From Candidatus Sodaliphilus fimicaballi (lineage in GTDB: Bacteria > Bacteroidota > Bacteroidia > Bacteroidales > Muribaculaceae): a stretch of DNA of 22,751 nt. The notes under the pieces are model-generated. The model did not search any database and was not told the DNA's origin. It was given only the letters and a program-made list of their open reading frames with translations. This document shows positions 1-5,859 of this stretch, piece after piece. The stretch lies in the NCBI GenBank assembly GCA_018065165.1, contig JAGHTV010000495.1, positions 1-22,751 of the forward strand, given 5' to 3'. The position numbers were made by a program, and so were the translations under genes. Every line of letters starts with the position of its first letter. The stretch's first letter is position 1.

Positions 1-441
1 CATTGTCCCGACATTGCCGCCATCTTTGATGCCGGCGAGGGCAAGTATGGCACCAGCGAGGAGCAGGAGTTCATACAGGCCAACTTCCCCTCGTGCCGCA
101 ACATCTCGATTGACTATGCTGTGATGGAGAAGGCACCCAATGTGTATGTAGAGTGCGTAGACTTTGGCTGGAGCGATCTTGGTACCTGGGGCTCGCTATA
201 TGAGAACTCAAGCAAGGACGAGCAAGGCAACGCCACACAAGGCAGCAAGGCCATGCTTGTCAACAGCCACAACAACTTCATCGCCGTTAAGGGCGACAAG
301 GTGATAATAACCTCGGGGCTCGAGAACTACATCGTGGCCGATGTCGACGACGCACTGCTCATCATACCACGCGACCAGGAGCAAAACATCAGGCGATATG
401 TAAACGAAGCAAAGTCAAAGTTTGGCGACAAGTACATTTAA
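1..441 (+). CDS. manC: Mannose-1-phosphate guanylyltransferase, 3' part (5' end outside window)
   Basis: The frame is open from base 1 to the TAA at 439-441, so the window starts inside the gene and shows about the last 146 codons of a protein that is usually near 355 residues. The enzyme makes GDP-mannose from mannose-1-phosphate and GTP in the cytoplasm, feeding mannose and fucose-type sugars to surface glycans. The visible part carries the hallmark ISIDYAVMEKA...VDFGWSDLGTWGSLYE stretch, which belongs to the sugar-binding end of the nucleotidyltransferase domain. It is followed by the short beta-rich tail (SGLENYIVADVDDALLIIPR) typical of the single-domain bacterial enzyme. There is no fused isomerase domain. 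The ATG at 121 is internal and not the start. No neighbour in this window shares an operon with it. Confidence 0.92.
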   Translation, partial: HCPDIAAIFDAGEGKYGTSEEQEFIQANFPSCRNISIDYAVMEKAPNVYVECVDFGWSDLGTWGSLYENSSKDEQGNATQGSKAMLVNSHNNFIAVKGDKVIITSGLENYIVADVDDALLIIPRDQEQNIRRYVNEAKSKFGDKYI

Positions 442-449
442 CGAAACAA

Positions 450-604
450 GAGGCTGTGTCATAATGCAAGAATAGTCGGCGCGCTGTAAGCGCAGTGCCG
501 CTATTAGCCCAGGGCAACACCCTGGGTAACAGGTAGCAATAGGAAAACGCCCTGCAAGGACAAAAGATTTGTTACCACACAAGAACGCATTATGACACAC
601 CCTC
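450..604. repeat. Palindromic non-coding element with 18-bp terminal inverted repeats
   Basis: The ends GAGGCTGTGTCATAATGC (450-467) and GCATTATGACACACCCTC (587-604) are inverted repeats matching at 17 of 18 positions. Inside lie smaller hairpins: GCGCT-gta-AGCGC (481-493), CCCAGGG-caaca-CCCTGGG (508-526), and GGTAAC (525-530) facing GTTACC (571-576). No reading frame is supported. About 155 bp with long terminal repeats resembles a MITE, that is, a small non-autonomous transposable element. I could not find a clear target-site duplication. In RNA it could also fold into one large hairpin and help end the manC transcript. Confidence 0.7.
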
Positions 605-655
605 TCTTCTTTTACATTGAGGAAATAGTCTTTTAACATTATAAAGCACCCTTAA

Positions 656-687
656 TTAGCGTATTTGACATAAAATTCCTAACTTTG
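656..687 (+). promoter_or_regulatory. Bacteroidetes-type promoter for the PCMD gene
   Basis: TAACTTTG at 680-687 matches the Bacteroidetes TAnnTTTG box. Twenty bases upstream is only a partial upstream box (TTAG, 656-659). Predicted transcription start is near 694, giving a leader of about 40 nt before the ATG at 736. Confidence 0.55.
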
Positions 688-735
688 CACTCCTTAAGCG
701 ATTAGGCAAACACACTTACAATTATTTTTAAGGTA

Positions 736-1692
736 ATGAAAAGATTAGTATTATCACTACTTACAATTGCGGCAGCAACAGCTACAAGTATGGCCGCCGA
801 CAAAGTAGTACCCCTGAAGTTTGGCGACTTTGACCAGTGGGTTACTCGCCACATTAAGGAATCGGCTGTGATAGGCGGTGAAACCAAGACAATTTACGAA
901 ATTGGCCCCACTCGCACCATCGACGGTGCTAAGGCCTATACTCCCGGCAGCTCACCCTGGGCTACCAGCAATGTATATGCCAAGGTCATGGGCGTGGTCA
1001 AGACCAGCAATGCCGTTTTCCCCGACACTCACGGCAGCGGCAAGTGCGTGAAGATGACTACAATGCTCGAGCATGTAAAGGCAGTGGGCGTCATCAACAT
1101 GGATGTGCTGGTGAGCGGCAGCATCTTCTTGGGTCAGATGTTTGAACCCGTATCAAGCACCAAGAACCCCTATAGCAAGATGGAGATGGGCATCCCCTTC
1201 ACACAGCGTCCCAAGTATCTGCAATTTGACTACAAGCTCAACGCTCCCACAGGCGACCGTACATACTCAAGTGGCTTTGGTGCCAAGAAGACCGTTCACG
1301 GCCGCGACTATGCCGAGGTTTACATCTTGCTGCAACGCCGCTGGGAAGACGCCAAGGGCAACCTTCACGCTGCACGCGTGGGTACAGGTCGTCAACGCTT
1401 TGGCGCTACTACTGCCAACTGGGTAAGCAAGCACCGCATCGAGGTGTGGTATGGCGACTGCACAAGCCACAAAGGCTACCAGAGCTATATGGGCTTGCTC
1501 AACACCAAGGACCGTGCTTACTACGCTCGCAACAGCAAGGGCAAGATGGTGCCCGTGATCGAGGAGCAATGGGACGACGCCAACGCAACACCCACCCACA
1601 TGCTGGTGATGGCATCGAGCGGTTGCGGTACAGCCTACGTGGGCACACTGGGCATGACCCTGTGGCTCGACAATGTAGCACTTGTGTATTAA
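736..1692 (+). CDS. Exported PCMD-domain protein (putative carbohydrate metabolism domain)
   Basis: This is a 318-residue protein with a clear Sec signal peptide (MKRLVLSLLTIAAATATSMA, then ADK) and no lipobox cysteine, so it is probably periplasmic or secreted. The rest resembles the Bacteroidetes PCMD beta-sandwich domain (Pfam 'putative carbohydrate metabolism domain'). The supporting pattern is an SGKCVKMTT-like strand, then a GSIFLGQMFEP segment, then the RPKYLQFDYK strand, and a closing LWLDNVALVY strand. Family members are thought to bind or process carbohydrate, but no reaction is established and I see no catalytic signature. It stands alone, with its own promoter upstream and a strong terminator 29 bases downstream. 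The ATG at 736 is preceded by AAGGTA, a weak ribosome site. The family call is from recalled pattern, not a profile search. Confidence 0.75.
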   Translation: MKRLVLSLLTIAAATATSMAADKVVPLKFGDFDQWVTRHIKESAVIGGETKTIYEIGPTRTIDGAKAYTPGSSPWATSNVYAKVMGVVKTSNAVFPDTHGSGKCVKMTTMLEHVKAVGVINMDVLVSGSIFLGQMFEPVSSTKNPYSKMEMGIPFTQRPKYLQFDYKLNAPTGDRTYSSGFGAKKTVHGRDYAEVYILLQRRWEDAKGNLHAARVGTGRQRFGATTANWVSKHRIEVWYGDCTSHKGYQSYMGLLNTKDRAYYARNSKGKMVPVIEEQWDDANATPTHMLVMASSGCGTAYVGTLGMTLWLDNVALVY

Positions 1693-1720
1693 GCAACTGC
1701 CAGACGAAAACACAAACACA

Positions 1721-1760
1721 GGGCTCTGACCAAAAAGTCAGAGCCCTTGCTATTATTTTA
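1721..1760 (+). terminator. Intrinsic terminator after the PCMD gene
   Basis: A perfect 10-bp stem, GGGCTCTGAC (1721-1730) with GTCAGAGCCC (1737-1746), has a 6-nt loop and is followed by the T-rich TTGCTATTATTTT. Confidence 0.88.
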
Positions 1761-1774
1761 GGTTGCAGTAGGTA

Positions 1775-1807
1775 CAAAAAAAATCCTCGACATCAACGTC
1801 GGGGATT
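1775..1807 (-). terminator. Intrinsic terminator on the minus strand
   Basis: On the minus strand AATCCCCGAC (1807-1798) pairs with GTCGAGGATT (1791-1782), with one G:U pair and a 6-nt loop. A run of U follows (the A run at 1775-1783 on the plus strand). No minus-strand protein gene ends here: the nearest one, deoC, ends 640 bases upstream. This suggests it closes a separate short transcript. Confidence 0.72.
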
Positions 1808-1921
1808 GCTTAACTAATTAACCTTCTAATACCATTAACATAAACCTTAAACATGAAAACACGCAACCGTCATCTCGACGCCTGGGATTTCATAACCTTA
1901 AAAACTAATACCATGAAAAAC
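1775..1921 (-). ncRNA. Candidate small RNA of about 145 nt
   Basis: A minus-strand TAnnTTTG promoter box and a minus-strand intrinsic terminator bracket a stretch with no convincing reading frame. The predicted RNA has a repeated motif ATGGTATTAG...AAGGTTA (plus-strand 1893-1914 and 1818-1834), a small CGTC/GACG hairpin and the terminator hairpin. The architecture, a Bacteroidetes promoter at one end and a terminator at the other, is what has been described for the Bacteroidales-1 RNA motif, but I cannot confirm membership. The only coding option on this strand is a 14-codon ORF (MVLVFKVMKSQASR). Confidence 0.45.
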
Positions 1922-1926
1922 CGATG

Positions 1927-1934
1927 CAAAAGTA
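1927..1934 (-). promoter_or_regulatory. TAnnTTTG box for the candidate small RNA
   Basis: On the minus strand this reads TACTTTTG followed by CATCGG, a common Bacteroidetes initiation context. The upstream TTTG element is not well conserved here. The predicted start is near 1921. Confidence 0.5.
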
Positions 1935-2076
1935 ATAGAAATATGTTTTATAACATAAATATTGAGCATAAAAACGATTCAATTTAACTTTCTTTTGCTA
2001 ATCCTTTCTGTTTCTAATTTGATTTTCACATATCTTTACACTTTTAAGGTGTAAAATTTCTATTTGATTTACAAGA

Positions 2077-2113
2077 AAACAGACACTGCAACGCAGGGTT
2101 GCAGCGTCTGTTT
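2077..2113. repeat. Strong hairpin, possible terminator downstream of deoC
   Basis: AAACAGACACTGCAAC (2077-2092) pairs with GTTGCAGCGTCTGTTT (2098-2113) at 15 of 16 positions around a 5-nt loop. Reading on the minus strand it lies 330 bases beyond the deoC stop and is followed by a short T-rich tract (CTGTTTTCTTG), so it may end the dnaX-deoC transcript. T-richness is modest on both sides. Confidence 0.5.
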
Positions 2114-2206
2114 GTAAGAATTACAATGTTTTTTGCCTGTTTTTTACCTCATAATCCTAGTAGAAAACGCATTTTCATCACCCGATTTGACCTATACGCC
2201 CCAAAA

Positions 2207-2437
2207 AACGTCGAAGACGTTATAATTTGAGTAACCCCAGGTTGGGGAGCGTTAAGCGGCCTACCTGGGGTTAATGCGTATTATACAACTGTACGTCGGA
2301 GACGTTCAACTTGTCCTAAGACTATTAGTCAAGTACAACGTCTTTGACGTAGTTCTATTGTTTTCATCCTTCCCCCATGTAGAAACTGCTTCGCAGTCTC
2401 AACATGGGGTTACTCAAATCTTTCATCTTTGATGAAA
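2207..2437. repeat. Nested mini-hairpin region containing an element with 14-bp terminal inverted repeats
   Basis: ATTTGAGTAACCCC (2225-2238) and GGGGTTACTCAAAT (2406-2419) are exact inverted repeats. Within or beside them sit AACGTC-gaa-GACGTT (2207-2221), TAACCCCAGGT/ACCTGGGGTTA (2232-2242 with 2263-2273), ACGTC-gga-GACGT (2293-2305), GACT-att-AGTC (2320-2330), ACGTC-ttt-GACGT (2338-2350), CCCCATGT/ACATGGGG (2373-2380 with 2402-2409) enclosing ACTGC-ttc-GCAGT (2385-2397), and TTTCATC-ttt-GATGAAA (2421-2437). There is no coding frame. Its function is unknown. Confidence 0.75.
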
Positions 2438-2444
2438 TCTGTCA

Positions 2445-3341
2445 TTAGAAAGGCTTAGCCTCTGAGCCTGTAAACGACTCAAAGAGGGCGTTAGCCAGGC
2501 TAGATGCTCCTATGCGGAAACGTTCGTTGGTGAGCCATTCCTCGCCCAACACTTCCTTAACAACAGTGTAGTACTTAACGGCATCCTCGGTTGAGCGAAT
2601 GCCACCTGATGCCTTAAAGCCTACCACATTGCCAGTCTTCTCATAGTACTCCTTGATGCTCTGGCACATCACATAGGCAGCCTCGAGGGTTGCACCGCTG
2701 TATACCTTGCCTGTTGAGGTCTTGATGAAGTCGGCACCTGCATACATCGACAGGATTGACGCATTGCGTATCTTCTCGGCAGTCTTGAGCAAGCCTGTCT
2801 CGAGAATAACCTTAAGGTGATGGTCGCCCATGCAGTTCTTAATCTCGCTTATCTCATCGCACAACTCCTCGTAGGCCTCGTCACGCATATAACCCACATT
2901 GAGCACGATGTCGACCTCGTCAGCTCCATCTTCGATAGCCAGAGCTGTCTCAGCTATCTTAGTCTCGATATGAGCCTGTGACGAGGGGAAGCATGCACTG
3001 CACACTGCGATGTTCACATCGCTAACCTCGAGCGTTGAGCGTACAACGGTTGCAAAGTTGCTGTAAACGCATATTGCAGCCACATTCTTATATTGAGGAT
3101 AGTTCTCGTCAAAGTCGTTAACACGTTGAACAAACTGGGCCACGCTGCGTTCACTGTCGTCGGTACCCAGTGTTGTCAGGTCCACACAGTTGAGCAGGAA
3201 TTGATAAACCTCAGGAGTGAGATTTTCCTCATAGTGCTCGCTAAGGATTTTTTCAACGGCAGCTTGTACGGCAGCATCGTCGGTAGTAACCTTGCTGGCG
3301 TCAATCACTGCTTGGTAACGGTTAGTTTCTTTATTGTCCAT
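2445..3341 (-). CDS. deoC: Deoxyribose-phosphate aldolase
   Basis: This cytoplasmic class I aldolase splits 2-deoxyribose-5-phosphate into glyceraldehyde-3-phosphate and acetaldehyde, the last step of deoxynucleoside catabolism. The 298-residue protein keeps the key residues. ADEVDIVLN holds the Asp of the proton relay (D144), ADFIKTSTGK holds the Schiff-base lysine (K207), and VGFKASGGIR holds the second lysine (K243). It is longer than the E. coli enzyme (about 260) because of an N-terminal helical extension of about 40 residues, which is usual for Bacteroidetes versions. The start at MDNKETNRYQ lies 76 bases after the dnaX stop on the same strand. I see no good promoter in that gap, so it is probably co-transcribed with dnaX. 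Confidence 0.95.
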   Translation of the reverse strand: MDNKETNRYQAVIDASKVTTDDAAVQAAVEKILSEHYEENLTPEVYQFLLNCVDLTTLGTDDSERSVAQFVQRVNDFDENYPQYKNVAAICVYSNFATVVRSTLEVSDVNIAVCSACFPSSQAHIETKIAETALAIEDGADEVDIVLNVGYMRDEAYEELCDEISEIKNCMGDHHLKVILETGLLKTAEKIRNASILSMYAGADFIKTSTGKVYSGATLEAAYVMCQSIKEYYEKTGNVVGFKASGGIRSTEDAVKYYTVVKEVLGEEWLTNERFRIGASSLANALFESFTGSEAKPF

Positions 3342-3417
3342 AGTTTATTATAAATGTAGTTGTTTTTTATTTCTTATCCCCCCGAGCTATCACTCGAGGC
3401 ACTTTGCCCTCGATACA

Positions 3418-5226
3418 CTAAGCAAGACTCAACTCGTAGTCCTTGATGAACTGGGCAAACTTGGGGTTATTCTTTACAATCTCCTCGGCTATCTCGCGCT
3501 GGGTCCATATCTTGGGTGCCGGTCCACGGTCGGTAATCTTGATGTCCAGTGCCAGCATGTCGTTGCTCACGGCATTGCGCAACTCGGTGAGCAAGTTGTT
3601 CATCGCCGTCTGTATGAACTGCACCTGACTGGGGTTTTGCACCTCAATCATGTATTGCGTGTCGGTCACCCGTTGCGGACTAGCCATGCGCATGGTGTTT
3701 ATTACCACATGCTCGTTGGGGTGATTGTTGATATAGGCGTTCCAGGCTTGTTGCAACTGTTCGGGCGTGAACGCTGCGCGTCGCACTTCGTGAGAGGGTG
3801 CGACATTTGTTGAGGCGGCCACGGGCTGCTCGGCCTGACGCTTGGGCTGAGCTGTAGTATTAACGAGAATACGGGGTGTGGCCGCCGGTCGCGGGACCGA
3901 CGGTGCTGATGCTTGGCGTGGTGGAGCAGGAGCGGGCGGCGGAGGCGTGGGACGCATGGGCGCCGCGGGTTGTGCAGCAAGGGGCTGTGGAGCTGGTGCT
4001 ACAGGTTGAGGAGGTGCCTGTGGTACCTGCGGTGCAGGAGCTGCCTGACGGGGAGCCGCCTGCGGTGCGGGAGTAGCTATCTTTTGTACCTTGGGGGCTT
4101 GTTGCACAGGTTGCTCCTGAGGCATAGGATTCATGATTTGGCTCAGCTTGATGAGCATCAACTCCACCAACAGTTGCTTGTTGCTAGCGTTGCGATAGTT
4201 GAGGTCGGTGGTGTTGCACAGTTCAATGGCCTGATACAGGAATCGGGGCGTAACCTTGGCCGCCTGCGTTACATAGAGTTGAGCCACCTCGGCATTCATC
4301 TCGAGCAGACTGTGTGTTTGGGGCGTGCTCGATACCATAAGGTCACGCACATGCTGTCCCAGTCCGTTTACAAAGAACTGCGAGTCGAAGCCCTTCTCCC
4401 TGATGTCGCGATAGATGAGCAGTGCTTGGGGAACATCGCCTGCGATGAAAGCCTCCACGAGCTTGAAGTAGTAGTCATAGTCGAGCACATTAAGGTTCTC
4501 GATAGCGCTGCGATAGGTGATGTGTCCCTCGCTCGACGCTGTCACCTGGTCAAATATTGACAGGGCGTCGCGCATCGCGCCATCGGCCTTCTGTGCAATC
4601 ACATTGAGGGCAGCGGGCTCGGCCTCGACATTCTCTTCCTCGCATATGTATTGCAGTTGCTTAACGATATCGGGCACCGTAATGCGAGAGAAGTCATATA
4701 TCTGGCAACGCGAGAGAATGGTGGGCAGCACCTTCTGCTTCTCGGTAGTAGCCAGGATAAAGATTGCATATTCGGGTGGTTCCTCAAGGGTCTTGAGGAA
4801 GGCGTTGAATGCAGCGGTAGTGAGCATGTGAACCTCATCGATGATGAACACGCGATACATGCCGGTTTGTGGCGGTATGCGCACTTGCTCATTGATGTTG
4901 CGGATGTCATCTACCGAGTTGTTGCTGGCAGCATCGAGCTCGGTGATGTTGTAAGAGCGTTGCTCATTGAACGCGCGACACAATTCGCACTCGTTGCAAG
5001 CCTCACCCTCGGCAGTAGGACTCAAGCAGTTGATAGTCTTGGCAAAGATGCGGGCACAAGTAGTCTTGCCCACACCGCGCGGACCGCAAAACAGGTAGGC
5101 GTGAGCCAGTCGCTGACTTGCGATAGCCGTCTTGAGCGTGTGAGTGAGAGACTCCTGTCCCACCACGCTACGGAAAGTCGCCGGACGGTATTTTCTTGCC
5201 GAAACGATATAGTTGTTGGTACTCAT
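3418..5226 (-). CDS. dnaX: DNA polymerase III subunit gamma/tau
   Basis: This is the clamp-loader ATPase of the replicative polymerase, 602 residues. The order of domains is: Walker A GPRGVGKT (48-55), zinc-binding cysteines C67, C77, C80 and C83, Walker B VFIIDEVH (126-133), sensor ATTEK (159-163) and the arginine-finger motif SRC (172-174). Then come the clamp-loader lid and collar helices, and a very Pro/Ala/Gln-rich linker (about 367-451). A C-terminal domain (about 480-602) resembles the polymerase-binding end of tau. I saw no run of six or more A on the coding strand, so there is no obvious slippage site for making a separate gamma form. It is the first gene of a likely dnaX-deoC unit with a strong promoter. 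Confidence 0.96.
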   Translation of the reverse strand: MSTNNYIVSARKYRPATFRSVVGQESLTHTLKTAIASQRLAHAYLFCGPRGVGKTTCARIFAKTINCLSPTAEGEACNECELCRAFNEQRSYNITELDAASNNSVDDIRNINEQVRIPPQTGMYRVFIIDEVHMLTTAAFNAFLKTLEEPPEYAIFILATTEKQKVLPTILSRCQIYDFSRITVPDIVKQLQYICEEENVEAEPAALNVIAQKADGAMRDALSIFDQVTASSEGHITYRSAIENLNVLDYDYYFKLVEAFIAGDVPQALLIYRDIREKGFDSQFFVNGLGQHVRDLMVSSTPQTHSLLEMNAEVAQLYVTQAAKVTPRFLYQAIELCNTTDLNYRNASNKQLLVELMLIKLSQIMNPMPQEQPVQQAPKVQKIATPAPQAAPRQAAPAPQVPQAPPQPVAPAPQPLAAQPAAPMRPTPPPPAPAPPRQASAPSVPRPAATPRILVNTTAQPKRQAEQPVAASTNVAPSHEVRRAAFTPEQLQQAWNAYINNHPNEHVVINTMRMASPQRVTDTQYMIEVQNPSQVQFIQTAMNNLLTELRNAVSNDMLALDIKITDRGPAPKIWTQREIAEEIVKNNPKFAQFIKDYELSLA

Positions 5227-5250
5227 TTTGGGCTAATGTTTAATATTTAG

Positions 5251-5282
5251 CAAAGATAGTGATTTTTTTACGCAAACGCAAA
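5251..5282 (-). promoter_or_regulatory. Strong Bacteroidetes promoter for dnaX
   Basis: On the minus strand TTTG (5282-5279), a 20-bp spacer and TATCTTTG (5258-5251) match the consensus exactly. The upstream box lies in a CAAACG-rich repeat stretch (5271-5296) that offers alternative TTTG copies at other spacings. The predicted start is near 5245, leaving a leader of about 18 nt. Confidence 0.8.
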
Positions 5283-5360
5283 CGTCAACGCAAACTTTTT
5301 TCCCCTCGCACACAGCTCCCACCGATTCCCTCCGGACAGAAGATCAGTCCAGGAACTCTT

Positions 5361-5504
5361 ACCACAGATTTATCAGAAATAAAGGTTCATTGGGGGATTC
5401 TTGACAGGATTACACAGATTGTTATATCACAACCTTTGTGGTTAGAGAAGCAGCAGCAATCTGTTAAATCTGATAAAAATTCCCTTTTCTCTTCAATCTG
5501 TGGT
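5361..5504. repeat. Intergenic inverted-repeat element rich in CACAGATT motifs; its right end is a dispersed repeat
   Basis: ACCACAGATT (5361-5370) and AATCTGTGGT (5495-5504) are exact inverted repeats, with an inner pair AAAGGTT (5381-5387)/AACCTTT (5432-5438). The right-hand 46 bases (5459-5504) recur in opposite orientation at 22656-22701, with roughly 40 of 46 positions shared. There is no coding frame. It looks like a small palindromic repetitive element or its remnant. Confidence 0.6.
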
Positions 5505-5755
5505 CAATTTCCAAACAGGGGCACATAAGGCTTCGCGATGATAGTAGGGCTACTTTTTTTCGTTCACAATACTTCAAATCTTTTTAGACAGTAGTACAAA
5601 AGTACATAAGAAGTTGAGAAAATATTTTCTGCGAGATCGGCGAGTTCTGCGAGAGGCTTTGTGATTTCACTCACAAAACTACTCTTTCTGCTTGTTCTAT
5701 AAAAAGACAGGATTTTATCTCTTGGCTGGTTTTATAACAATTTTCTTTGATTGTT
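5505..5755. other. AT-rich intergenic stretch without a gene
   Basis: No coding frame is supported. It holds a direct repeat TTCTGCGAGA (5627-5636 and 5645-5654). It also holds a 22-base segment (5581-5602, core AGACAGTAGTACAAAAG) that recurs with two changes at 21313-21334, near the other ATPase gene. Otherwise I see nothing. Confidence 0.5.
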
Positions 5756-5785
5756 TTTGTGATGTGAAATATTTTTGTACCTTTG
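5756..5785 (+). promoter_or_regulatory. Promoter of the DUF4143 ATPase gene
   Basis: TTTG (5756-5759), an 18-bp spacer and TACCTTTG (5778-5785) fit the Bacteroidetes pattern, with a spacer slightly shorter than usual. The predicted start near 5792 falls inside the first of three 22-bp repeats. Confidence 0.6.
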
Positions 5786-5851
5786 CATTGAACATTTTTG
5801 TTCGACGCGTTGAACATTTTTGTTTGTTGCATTGAACATTTTGCAAAATAA
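5786..5851 (+). repeat. Three 22-bp tandem palindromic repeats in the ATPase gene leader
   Basis: Units are 5786-5807, 5808-5829 and 5830-5851. The shared core GAACATTTTTGTTC begins at 5790, 5812 and 5834, exactly 22 bp apart (two helical turns). The first core is a palindrome, GAACA-tttt-TGTTC; the second has one change and the third has lost the right arm. They fill the space between the TAnnTTTG box and the ATG at 5860, so they could be operator sites or leader-RNA hairpins. Confidence 0.75.
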
Positions 5852-5859
5852 CGAATTTT

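Noticed and set aside
450..687. Invertible promoter switch upstream of the PCMD gene
   Set aside because: The promoter box (680-687) lies outside the inverted repeats at 450-604, so inversion would not flip it, and no recombinase is nearby.
1853..1987. 44-codon plus-strand ORF (MKTRNRHLDAWDF...)
   Set aside because: It has no promoter on its strand, begins just after a terminator, and runs antisense to the candidate small RNA and its promoter box. Composition is not protein-like.
3913..4560. 215-codon plus-strand ORF
   Set aside because: It is an artefact of the GC-rich Pro/Ala linker of dnaX on the opposite strand.
3418..5226. Programmed frameshift for a gamma form of DnaX
   Set aside because: No A-rich slippery run was seen on the coding strand before or in the linker.
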